From positions 496,001 to 560,000 of the forward strand of contig VWPU01004989.1 of NCBI GenBank assembly GCA_013398955.1: a stretch of DNA of 64,000 bases. The letters run 5' to 3'. The notes under the pieces are model-generated. The model made no database searches. It was not told the origin of the DNA and saw only the letters and a program-made list of their open reading frames with translations. This DNA comes from Callaeas wilsoni. Lineage: Eukaryota; Chordata; Aves; Passeriformes; Callaeidae. The position numbers and the translations under genes were made by a program. Below, in pieces: positions 40,001 through 50,413 of the stretch; the stretch's first letter is position 1; every line of letters begins with the position of its first letter.

Positions 40001-40430
40001 GTTGCTCTTTCCAGTAGTGCTGTTTCTTTGCAGAACATCTTGCTCAAAGACATTTAGGACCACTACTACTGTCCTTTTCATGACCCAACAGAGTACTGTC
40101 TCATGTAAAGACGGAGGAGCTTTGAAGGTCAGAGCACACAGAAACCAGTAAGACCAGCCCTTATTCACCAAGGCGTTACACAAACCTGAAGCAAATAACA
40201 TATATCGTCCCTGGTAAGAAAAAAGCCATACATGATCATGAGATGCGCAGATAAAAGTGGAAAATCATCTTTGTTTATCTTAGTAGCTTAATAAATCTGC
40301 ATTCAGAACTGTAGACCAGCCATGACAAAATTCACAAACAAGAGTGATTCAGGTTTATTTCATTAACAGAGTTCATGTGATCATGAATTCTTTGGACATG
40401 GGACACTTTTATACAAATGCAGTTAGCAAA

Positions 40431-40469
40431 ATTGCCTAACCAGTATTCAAACAATACTGGTTAGGCAAT
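40431..40469. repeat. Perfect 17-bp inverted repeat, 5-base loop
   Basis: Arms attgcctaaccagtatt (40431-40447) and aatactggttaggcaat (40453-40469) are exact reverse complements around caaac. Pairing does not extend beyond the arms. The stem is shorter than a typical microRNA precursor. No element boundary or duplicated flank is visible. Confidence 0.95.
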
Positions 40470-42481
40470 AAAACAGTATTGATAGACAGCAGATGACCAT
40501 AAATTCAGTAGGTCTTACTCTGATATGCAATCACTGTCAATCATTTCTGTTACTATGTAATGTCTAGGGCAAAAAATCTTACTAATTCCTTATCATAGGA
40601 CCACAGACAATTAGGTTTTTTCCTTCCTTTACTCTTAAACACATTACCACTTTGTGCTTGCGATGTGATAAATGTGTACTGCAAGACTCCTTTCCTTCAC
40701 TGGATGGCATGCAGAAGTCCATGTTTCCTATGAAGCCTATCAAAATTAATAAGTATTTTGCCTTTAGAGAATGATTCATGCTTAACATTTACCTTAATTT
40801 CTTTTTGGCTATATTTCTATTTTACTAAGGTGTCATCCTTCTCCTGTGTACTGACAAGCAATGAGAAAAAAAATGCTTTGAAAAAAAAAACAAGCTGAGT
40901 GGAATTAGGAGGAGTAAATAGTGTGCTTGCTGGGAAGTAATTAAAAGCTATAAAGCAGGAAGAAGGCTGGAGGTGCCTAAAAGGCATTATAATTAAAACC
41001 TAATGTATGTTAACTGTGAGTGAAGCATTGAAGTCATTGACATGAATGACAAAACTCCCACTGAATTCAATTGGGGCAGGATTTTATTCTATAAGAGCTC
41101 AACAAGAAGGCCAGTTCAGCTTCATAGAGATTGATTGGAGGTTTGTGGATAAAAAGAAACCTTGCTGAAAATGGGAACTGGTGTTTTATATACAGTGATT
41201 TGCACAGTTGTGAAATAGCCACAAGAGAAATGAAAAGAGAGAATTAAAATCAAATGAGTTAATCCTTAAGAAAGAAGAAGAAGAATTTTTTTTTTTTAAA
41301 ATATGATTAGGGGAACAAACCAAAGATCATTACAAAGGTGACAGAATCAAGAAAAATCCCAAACATGGAACAACTTCATCCAAACTAATAACCAGGAAGA
41401 AAGTGATGAAGCAGTTAAAAAGCAGTGATAACTTTATAGAGCACAGCTATTGATAAAAAGCATATTGGGAATACTTAGAAAATCTGAATTCATTTGATAG
41501 CACATAGTCTATTTAACCATGAAACAGAAATGAATTAAGAAAGAAAAAGAAAGAGAATTTGCCATTCAGTATATCTAATCTCCAGAGCCCAGTTAAGTAA
41601 TGGAACCACTCTTCAGAAACAGTCAATCCAATTTCAGTGGGTTTAGCACCACACTGTCAAAAAGTGACAACACAATGTAAGTTTGCCTAGATGTACTTAA
41701 TGGATTGACAAAAAAAACCTCAAAAATTTAAAAACGTCTCACCACTATCCTATAACAAATATTCCACCAAAAGTACTACTTGCACAGGGAATCTAGCAGG
41801 CTAACAAACTAGTGTTTAATATGACAAAATGAAAGAAATGTCATACTAGATACACTGCATGTGAATAGCAAAAAACAGGCAGGAAAATAGGTGCAGAAAA
41901 TTAGATAAGAACATGGAGTACAACTGTGGCAAGAAGGGAATTGTGTTAATTTGGGTAGTATACGCAAAAATCTGACATCAGCAGTTCACAAGCAGTGGAA
42001 ATACTACCAGTCTCTGAGCCCACAGGGTAATGATTCTCTCTGTGTCTGAACAACACTTACAAAGTCACTCCTCACCAGACCAGCAAATCTTCCCAGCAAT
42101 ATAATCTTAACATTGACTACTAATTCATGAAAAATTATGAGGTGGAATTGTGAGCATACAGCATGTAGAAGGGATGTGAGAAGCCCTGAAAAACTGGTGG
42201 AAAATGAGTATTTTTAACAACACCAGCAAAAAGACAATCTCCTAAAACAACATGTAACCTTTCATGATCTGATCTTGCAAGTCAGCAACAAAAAATATGC
42301 ACTTAATTACTTAATTTGTCGGTATGGGATAAAAAAAAAAAAGACACAGAGCCAACTGAGGGAGCTCGAGAGCTGTGCATTCTTAAACAGTGTCTCTAGA
42401 GAGTCCTAGTTGGAGCTTTCAGCTCTGGTGAGATTTCAAAGCCACCAGAGAAAGGGCAGAGGATGGCACTTCTGAGGCATC

Positions 42482-42913
42482 ATGAGCTCTGTCCCCACAT
42501 TTTTTACTCAGTCAGGCTGCCTAGGAGGTAGTGGGTCTTCTGCAGACTTTTGCAGACCTCATTATAGTTCCTGTGCCACTGTACCTTCTCTCAAAGGGCT
42601 GGCAGATGGCTACCTTAATGCGGCGAGCACAGGCACTTCCAACTGCTCTCATCTGAACAGCATCCTCATGAGACACTCCTGGTATTTCCGCGCTGCACTG
42701 AAAAGGTTTAGGAAGAAAATATTCCCCTCGGACATGAGTCGCAGTCCCTCCGCAGACTACGCAGTTTGTTCGTACAGCCATACAAACACTCCCTGGAGAC
42801 CTGACACATATCCTCATGCACATTCTGTAGGAAACTCTATTTTTCTCTTTTCCCAACCTCCACGTACAGTATAAAAAGTGCAAATAGGACAGTCTAAAAC
42901 TTCCAAAAAGCAC
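42482..42913. other. CpG-retaining patch with opposed 130-codon frames
   Basis: Between 42621 and 42772 there are nine CpG dinucleotides, far above the CpG-poor surroundings. The interval is open for 130 codons on the plus strand (42482-42874) and for 130 codons on the minus strand (42521-42913). Neither peptide shows a motif I know, and reciprocal open frames are expected when GC content rises. It could be a small exon, a regulatory patch or a recent insertion of unknown type. No splice or promoter evidence decides this. Confidence 0.3.
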
Positions 42914-44757
42914 ACAGTACTTGTTTATTCTTACTGTAGTTCCACAAGGATGTAAGAAAAAGACAACCCACCCAGCAATTGTCCCATTTACTTTGTCCTA
43001 CATCTTGTAACCACTGCTTTATATTTACATTCCCAGTCATTTTTAGAATAGTACATTTATTTTTATGTACCAGGTCAGGTCATTCTAGACATACAATTGG
43101 TACTCTTATCTGCAAATTTTGGAAGGAAAAGGTCTCTTCAAACACTATGAAGAGCTGAGAAAATGTCAACAAGACTTAGATTATCAACAAGAAAATCATG
43201 TTAATAGTTTTGCACATCCATTACTAGGGAAGAAATAATGAGCTTCTTTTTAAGTCAGAAGTCACTTGTTTCTGTTCCTCTACAGAAGTAATATTCAAAG
43301 ATAAGACTAGAATATAAAGAATAGTTGTGCTCGTGAGTTGCATCATATACACTGTGTAACATTATGCACTACTTTTAGAGCTGTGAAAATCAGACATAAA
43401 TCATTCCTGCTTCACAAGTCACCTATATGGAAGTATTTAATGTTTTTTTTACTCTACTGTGACTATATAATTGAAAAGTATGTACTAAAAATGTTTAAAC
43501 ATGAGATTCAATGGCTTAAAGTGAATACTGACACAGTAAAAATAGATTCCTTGAGAGAATTAACTAATCATTAATAACTTGAATTGACAAAGGTAGCACT
43601 AATCAAATTCTGGCTTCATAGTAATTCTTATAAAAATGTGTGTAAGGGGAAAGCAAGCTAATGAAGTGAGAATAACTTCTGTAAAAGTAGTAATGAATCC
43701 ACAGCACATTAACTCATTATAGAATTATATTTTTATTTCAGTATTTCCTTTCCAGGTCAAGAAAATCACACGTCACTTAGGGCAGGCTGAGAAGGAAAAA
43801 GATAATGCTTTTTATTACCATAAAACAAAGGCCAGTTTTATGCTAGAAAAGGGGATCAAGTGTCTGAAAGGTCCTGACCAGAAAGAATGATTCAGTTACA
43901 GACATAAATGTATAAGCTATGTTGAATATAATTTATTTGAAAACTCCATTATTAACTAGAGTGCCCAGCTAGCAGGATGGTTATGCTCCACTAAATTAAA
44001 GACAAACCTGAAAAAAATTACATTTTTATTCCTGAAAAGTACAATACCTGAATATGACCTTCAAACTTGACAACAAAGTTTGAGGTCTCCACGGGAACCA
44101 AATCAACTTCCATGTACAGAATTTACCAGGCTGAAATGTATGTGCACTGTAAAGCACATGCTTTTGGCTTCAGATAGTGACCAGAACCCTTGTACATGCA
44201 TAAAAAGAATGGATAGTAGAGACCTAGAAGACCTTTCAGAAGTGTCAAACTTATAATGCATGGGTCTACAACACAGCACACATGCTCAGAGGCTTCAAAT
44301 AAGATCATTCCTATGTCCAGAATCCCAGATGAAACTACTATGAAATGCTGATGTGTAGCAGCTGGAGCAGAAGCATCTGGGCTATGGTTATCAGATATCT
44401 CTAAATCCCAGGCACATTTATAAAGTAGTCAAAATGTGCCAAGATTTCTAGAGAATACAGCTGAGAAAATCCAGACATACATATGTGTGCTGGATTTGGC
44501 TGGGATAGAGTTACTTTTCTCCACAGTAGCTAGCATAGGTCTATGTCCTGGATTTGTGCTGAGAACAGTGTGGTAACAGGGGGATGTTTTAGGTGCTGCT
44601 GAACAGCGCTGACACAGCATCAAAGCTTTGGGCCTCTCCTGCTGCCTTGTCAGTGAGTTAGCCGGGGGTGCACAAGCCGTTGTTAGGGGACCCAGCTGGG
44701 ACACCTGACCCAAACTGACTCAAGGGATATCCTATACAGTATGGTGTCCTGCTCAAC

Positions 44758-44765
44758 GATAAAAG
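44758..44765 (+). promoter_or_regulatory. TATA-like box of the 44486 LTR
   Basis: The word gataaaag lies where related LTRs carry TATAAA. The first T has become G, so the promoter is probably dead or weak. Confidence 0.5.
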
Positions 44766-44946
44766 CTGGGGCAAGAAGGAGGAAGTTGGAGGACATTTGG
44801 AGTGATGGCATTTGTCATTCCAAGTAACTGTAATGCTTGATAAAGCCCTGCTCTCCTGGAGATGGCTGAACACTTGCCCACCCATGGGAAATGTAGAATG
44901 AATTCCTTGTTTTGCTTTGCTTGCATGTGTCGCTTTTTCTTTATCT

Positions 44947-44952
44947 ATTAAA
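44947..44952 (+). promoter_or_regulatory. ATTAAA poly(A) signal of the 44486 LTR
   Basis: ATTAAA followed by ctgtctttatctcaatcca matches the R-region end of this LTR group. It is intact in sequence. Confidence 0.7.
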
Positions 44953-45084
44953 CTGTCTTTATCTCAATCCACAGGCTTTCTGACTTCTACCCTTCTGATT
45001 CTCTCTTCTATCCCATAGTGGGATGGAGCAAGCAGCCGGGTAGTGCTGAGCTGCCAGCTGGGGTTACACCACAACAGTCCTTTT

Positions 45085-45102
45085 TGGCACCCAACATGGG
45101 GT
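45085..45102 (+). other. Retroviral primer-binding site, Lys-tRNA type
   Basis: The 18 bases tggcacccaacatggggt start 8 bases after the LTR end. They differ from the complement of the tRNA-Lys(CUU) 3' end (tggcgcccaacgtggggc) at three positions: two G-to-A changes, both at former CpG sites, and a final C-to-T. This supports a Lys-primed retrovirus whose CpGs have decayed by methylation. Confidence 0.8.
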
Positions 45103-45420
45103 CCAGAAGGTTTAAGATAACAACAGATTTGATTGGAATGTGCCAGATTGGATTTATGGCTGTTATTGCTGTTTATCTATTAATTGGCAGACTCCTGTGC
45201 TTGCAATGGGGCTTGCTTGCCTCACTGTAAATTAGAGTCTAATGCTCGTTAGTGGCTGCTTTTTGTGTAGTGCTGTACTGTTATGACCTTACTGTATGGT
45301 GTCTGGGAACATTTTCAGCCCAGCAGTGCCCATGCACTGGCAGATCATCGAGGCATCGCTGCTGTTTCTAGCTGCTGTAGCGGACAGGCTGAAACTGCAG
45401 TGAGCGCTCAAAGGGACTGC
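45103..45420 (+). mobile_element. ERV leader region downstream of the primer-binding site
   Basis: Sequence such as 'tttatggctgttattgctgt', 'aattggcagactcctgtgct' and 'tgcaatggggcttgcttgcc' follows the primer-binding site as in other copies of this ERV family that I recall. It should be untranslated leader. No gag-like open frame begins here. Confidence 0.7.
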
Positions 45421-45860
45421 GACCTACGGCTAAGCCCACGTGGGAGCGGGACGTCTCAAAGAGCCTGGCTGTGGACAAGCCCAGACCAGCTCAGGTACCT
45501 CTTGGAGTGTCTGTGCCCATGGCCACGTCTGAGCCACAGCAGGTGTACCCCCAAAGGGACTGTGGTCCAAGGGGAAGTCCGTGTTGGAGAATGTACACCT
45601 TGAAGCATCTGTGGCTGTGCATGAGGACATGCTGGAGCACGCCAAAGTGTGTGGCTGTAGATAAGCCTATGACAGAGCAGGTACGCCCCCGGAGGGACTC
45701 CAGCTATGGGTCAGTCTTGTTGGAGCAGGTTTATTTCTGAGGGGATTGCAGCCCGTGTACAAGGCCACACTGGAACGAGATGCACCTCCAAGTGGTTGTG
45801 GCTGTGGATAAGTCTGTGTCACAACAGGTATATCCCTGTATCGACCCTGGCTCACAGACA
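45421..45860 (+). repeat. Degenerate tandem array, about 48-bp units, in the ERV leader
   Basis: The core word ggagcaggt or its variants recurs at 45488, 45536, 45586, 45634, 45674, 45722, 45772 and 45821, with spacings of 48, 50, 48, 40, 48, 50 and 49 bases. Between cores, 'ctgtggcccatggg'-like and 'gtacacccctgaaggga'-like words recur. The array lacks stop codons in several frames, which explains the modest open frames on both strands. No protein function is implied. Retroviral sequence ends near 45930. Confidence 0.8.
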
Positions 45861-45934
45861 GACTCTGGCTGATAATGGGGAAAATACTATTACCTGTGTT
45901 CTACACATGCACACACTGAGAGTTCAAATTACTT

Positions 45935-48900
45935 CATGAACCTCCTAGCCAGCTTCAATTTAAAGTGCTCACCTAAAAACTTCATTTAGCCTCCACAGCT
46001 GCTTCAATCACGGAGAGTCTTTCACTGGCTTGGAGCTGGTCAAGCGAGAAAGCAAGCACAAGGAGTTTGCAAAAGCTTCTTTTCTTTTTTTTTTAAGCCT
46101 TTACTTTTGTGTGAGTAAAGGCAGCTACATTTATATTCCTTGAAATAAATCTTATTTGACACAGTTATTCTGTCTGACTCTGCAAGGCAGACTGTTTTTT
46201 GCCAGGGATAAAAGCTGTGATCATTATAAAACTGTGAGAAAAATCAATGTTATATAAAAGGAATGGTTATTATATATATGCACACAAACACTGCACACAA
46301 ACATAATATGAGACCTTACCCTCTGATCACACAAACAAGGAAACAAACTGGTTACATTTGCGGAGAATGCCTTCTAAATATCTTCTAGATATTTTCTGGA
46401 GGTGGGGCTGAGAGAACACACCAACAGAGTTTAATCAGAGCTTACCATTTTTACTTATTACCATCATGTCTGATAATTCAGTTTATGGAAGCCTGTGGAT
46501 AATTTAAAAGATCACTGTAATGCCAGTTATGCTAATGAATTTCTCTGTAGATTTCAAGAGATCAGGATATTTCCCCTCAGTTTTCTGTTTGTAATTCTGC
46601 CTTGCACAATACTGATTTTAATTTATTTTCTCTTTTGCATTTAAAAAACCAAATTCTTCTTCTTCTAGGAAAATTATATCTGCCTCTGGTAGTATTGTAC
46701 TTAGATTTTCTTACTAAAATACCAAGCCCTTCTACTTTCAATGTTTTTTTATTTTTCTTACTAAATTCCACTTTCATTTGACTATGTATTAGCTTCTGTT
46801 ACAGTAGTTCTCTGTGGAGAATCTGAAATAAACATAAAGAAATGCCATAATTTTCAAGTCTCTCAAGAAACAAAGTATGTCTACACTTATGCAGTCCTAC
46901 TTTAGACAGAAAATATTTCAAAATCTCACATTTTTTCTTAGTACATTACAACACATTTCGAAATCTCTGGTTGCATTTGACATTGCAGATTGACTTTATT
47001 ATGTACAAACATCCCTCCTTGTTTGAAGATTCTCCAGTCAGACAGTTCTGGCTGCTTTTTGCATTTCCTCTGTATTATTTCAAGTACTAAGGAAAGCTCT
47101 CTTGCACTGTGGCTTGCCATAATTCTTAAGGATCTTGGTTTTTCTCAGCCTGTCTTTGTACACCAGCAGAAGGGCTGCACACTGTAAGAAATCACTTCTA
47201 CAATTGCCAGCTTGCAGAAAGTCCCTGCACAGCCTCATATTGTCAGTGAGAAGGAATCACACGCTGCTGCTTGGTGGCTGGGGGATGTCACATTAACGTT
47301 TTGCTCTGCCTGCCTCCCCAGCAGTCCCTGATGCTGCCTCCAGTCCGGGCTGTCGGGTGGACAGGGAAGTGCCACCACATGTGCCAAGGAACATGTCAAG
47401 CACCCTAATGGCTGGGTGGGCTTTTCTCTTGTTGCCTTCTGGGGAAAAAAAAATATCAATCTGCTAGCAAACATCATACCTAAAAAAAAACCTAGCAGGG
47501 AACTGGTAGTTAAGATGTTTCTCTCTCTTAACTGACACATCGGTTCTGTACATTGCCAAACAAAGGGAGTTCTGACTAAATATTTGTCTCCCACTCTCTC
47601 CCTCTACGAAAAATTAACATGAACAGGATCGCTCTGATGAAGAACAGCATGAAAGGGGCTAACAATGAAAGAGTAGTATGAAGTGACAAAACATTCATTA
47701 AGGATTAAAAGAAGGAGGGTGGCTTTACACACTGCAGGAAGTTTTATTTAAACAGGCTATTCCATCTTGCCCCCACTATACAGAATCACACAAGGCTGAC
47801 ACTAGAATAAATCTCAACTCCATAAAAAATTTACTGACAACACAGACTACAAGAGAAGAGCTTGTTTACCCTCATCCTCCAGCTCCTGCCTTCCTGAAAA
47901 ATTCAGCAGTTTAGTGCTGCATAAATCTGTGTAACACTTCCTAGTACTTCTCCATCCAGCTAACAACTTTGAAGACACAGACACCAGTGGCACTTCAGGG
48001 AAAGGTGGGCAGTCCTTCACTTGCTGTGCTAGAGGACCCCCCCACAAGACAGGGAGAAAAGCAGAGGAAATAGAGGGGCAAGAGGAAGGTGGTATAAAGC
48101 AGCTATATTGTTTCAATTTTCTGAAATTGGGGCTGGTGGGAAAGAAGTGCAGGTCCACAGAGAAAGAGCAAGCTCCACACCACTACCTGAAGGGGGTCAG
48201 AGTGGTAACAGAGCTATGTTACATGCCAGGAGCACACTGAGGTGCTTCGTTCCCAGTGTGCCTTGCAGGGCTGTGGCGTGCAGGCACCAGGGGAATCCCA
48301 CTGCTTTTCCAACTGACACAAACCAGATACTCTCATGCTGATTTAACTACACCCACAACCAGGGCTTCTCTGGGCTTCTATTCATAATAACAGGACAATT
48401 TTTCAGTCAAGAGAGTAACTCAGTACTTATCTCATGCCTGAAAGTTTCAGATTCCAGTCTAAACTACCCAATGCCGCCCTGCTGTTTGCCTTCCCCTTTT
48501 TGTTGACATGAGGAACATTTTCTGTAATAAAGGCTAGTGAAAACCTAAGAAAGATTGCCAACCCAAATACTGCAAGTTTTTGTGAACAAACAGGCTGTAC
48601 ATACATGGTCCAGGATGCTTTAGGTTCCGTTTATCGTATCTTGGGTCAGGATGGGTAACTTGACTCAGGAGACCTTGACCTCTTTATCTGATTCTCTTGT
48701 TTGTTAAAATGTTATCCACTGCCTTCTCCCCTTGCCCCTCCACATATAACACAGTATATTCAACTCTAGTTTAAAAATAAAGTTTATGCTCCGCAAGTGC
48801 AAGAGAGAGTTGAAGCAGGCATCTTTTTATGACAAAGGAAAGTCATTCAGTGGAAAACATGTCAATGCTGAACTAATGTTGACATGAGCCAAAAAAAAAG

Positions 48901-49317
48901 AATTCATCATAGATTTGTTGGCATGTCCACCTCCACAATCCCTGGAGTCCTGTCCATGTGGTCCTATGACACCAAAGAGTGACATACAGGAGATTAAGCT
49001 GGGCAGTGGAACAATAAACAGAATGGACAATGTCTATCTGATACCCAGCACAAACTGGCAACATTAAATTACAGTAATGTGGCATTGGGTACTGCCCACA
49101 CTCTGCTCAACACTCCCACTGAGGATTGATGAAAACAGCTCTCCCCAAGACGGGATCTGGCAGATGATCTAAAGTGAACAATGGAGTCCATGGTGGGAGA
49201 AGAAAAACATGGGGAAACTGGCCTTCCATGCTGGAAACATGAGATCCCATTTGCACACAGCTCCCTTCAATGTCCTTGCCATCTCCCTGGGAAGGGATCT
49301 AAAGGATTCTCTACCTT
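45935..49317. other. No gene recognised; spacer between two ERV-type elements
   Basis: No gag, pol or env motif is visible in any frame, so this is not an intact proviral interior. It is AT-rich to 47200, then has GC-richer patches at 47220-47420 and 48100-48310 with short open frames I do not recognise. A few homopurine or T-rich runs are present. Confidence 0.5.
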
Positions 49318-49494
49318 TGTATCAGGTTTCCATGATCAGGAAATGATAGTGGGGGGGCCACAGGGGTGGATTCTGAGAAGTTCTCAGAAGTTTCTTCCGA
49401 GTCCAGCAGAGCCAATCTCAGGCAGCTCCAAGATGGATGTGCCGCTGGCCAAGGCTGGCCCATTTAGAAATGGTGGTAATTCCACTGTGATAAC

Positions 49495-49503
49495 AGATTT
49501 AAG
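49495..49503 (+). promoter_or_regulatory. TATA-like box of the 49318 element
   Basis: agatttaag sits where I recall tatttaag in this LTR family. It is mutated at the first T, so activity is doubtful. Confidence 0.4.
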
Positions 49504-49599
49504 AATTTTGAAAAAAGTTATTGCATATACACTTGCAGCCAGAGAAGAGTGGGGTGAGAATACATGAGATGAACAACTCTGCAGACACCAAGGTCAGTG

Positions 49600-50055
49600 G
49601 AGAAAGAGGGACAAGAGGTGTTTCAGGTGCTGGAGCTGAGATTCCCCTGCAGCCTGTGGTGCAGACCATGGTGAGGCAGCTGTGCCCCTGCAGCCCACGA
49701 AGGGCCATGGAGCTGCAGAGATCCACCTGGAGCCCATGGAGGAGACCCACGCCAGAGCAGGTGGATGCCTGAGAGGAGGCTGTGACCCTGTGGGAGGCCC
49801 GCGCTGGAGCAGAGTCCTGGCAGGAACTTGCAGATCCATGGAGAGAAGAGTCCATGCTGGAGCAGATGTCCTGGTAGGACTTGTGACCCCATGGGGGACC
49901 CATGCTGGAGCAGGCTGTGCTTGAAGGACTGCACCCCATGAAAACGTGACCCTCATTGGAGTAGTCCGTGGAGGACTGTAACTCACTGGATGGACTCACA
50001 TTGAAGCGGTTCATGGAGAACTGTCTCCTGTGGGAGGAGCCCTACAGTGGGGCAG
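49600..50055 (+). repeat. Degenerate tandem array, about 45-53-bp units, in the LTR-like element
   Basis: The core ggagcag or its variants lies at 49754, 49806, 49859, 49907, 49958, 50003 and 50049 (spacings 52, 53, 48, 51, 45, 46), with two more diverged units to the left. A typical unit reads ggactgt, then gcccatggg, then cccatgctggagcaggt. The unit resembles that of the array at 45421. Three antisense frames are open for over 100 codons across it, including the longest frame in the window (49499-50014, 171 codons). All are products of the stop-poor repeat. Confidence 0.85.
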
Positions 50056-50226
50056 GGGAACAACTCCTCTCCCCAAACAATAGGAGAAATAATGTGCAAT
50101 GAACTGACCACAAACCCCATTCCCTATCTCCCTGTGCTGCTGGATCTGAGAAGGAGGGAGGGGTGGGGAGAAGGTGTTTTTAAGGTCTTATTTTACTTCT
50201 CATTATCCTGACCTGATTTTGTTAGT

Positions 50227-50232
50227 AATAAA
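50227..50232 (+). promoter_or_regulatory. AATAAA poly(A) signal of the 49318 element
   Basis: An intact AATAAA in the context gttagtaataaattcaatt, as in related LTRs. Confidence 0.7.
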
Positions 50233-50413
50233 TTCAATTAACATCTCCAATTCAAGCCTGTTTTGCCTGTGACTGTATTTGGTGAGTGATCTCTCTGTGT
50301 CCTTAACTCAAGAACCCTACATTATATTTTCTCTCCCCTGTCCAGCTGCAGAGGACAGTGATAGAGAGGCTTGGGTCTTTGGTCTGGCATCCAGCCAGGG
50401 CCAACTCACTACA

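Larger units (their letters stand above)
37021..44485. other. No gene recognised; unique AT-rich DNA
   Basis: About 7.5 kb without a recognisable gene or interspersed repeat. It contains the perfect hairpin at 40431-40469 and a CpG-retaining patch at 42621-42772 that is open on both strands for 130 codons. The remainder shows only A-rich runs (for example near 41280-41300 and 42330). Confidence 0.55.
44486..45076 (+). mobile_element. ERV 5' LTR, 591 bp
   Basis: A nearly complete avian-type LTR. It begins 'tgtgctggatttggctggga' and 'tagagttacttttctccaca' and ends '...gccagctggggttacaccacaaca', giving TG...CA termini. A TATA-like word gataaaag is at 44758-44765 and an ATTAAA poly(A) signal is at 44947-44952, followed by 'ctgtctttatctcaatccac', typical of this LTR group. 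It is directly followed by a primer-binding site and leader, so it is a 5' LTR rather than a solo LTR. My memory assigns such LTRs to avian endogenous retroviruses, but the class (ERVL or ERVK) is not settled here. Confidence 0.9.
49318..50413 (+). mobile_element. Long ERV LTR-like element, about 1.1 kb, containing a tandem array
   Basis: Recognised from avian LTR sequence: 'cagcagagccaatctcaggc', 'tccaagatggatgtgccgct' and 'gctggcccatttagaaatgg' on the left, and 'tgaactgaccacaaacccca', 'ggtgtttttaaggtcttatt', 'ttggtgagtgatctctctgt' and 'ggcatccagccagggccaac' on the right. It ends in actaca. A TATA-like agatttaag (49495-49503) and an AATAAA (50227-50232) bracket the array. If the left edge is the TG at 49318, the flanks acctt and ccctt match at 4 of 5 positions, which would make it a solo LTR. 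The left edge is uncertain. No primer-binding site follows 50413. Confidence 0.75.

Noticed and set aside
45421..45860. Possible CRISPR-like or coding repeat array
   Set aside because: Units are diverged throughout, with no constant repeat and variable spacer pattern, and they sit in a retroviral leader.
45935..49317. Interior of one provirus running from the LTR at 44486 to the element at 49318
   Set aside because: No gag, pol or env sequence is visible, and the two flanking elements differ in sequence, so two separate insertions fit better.
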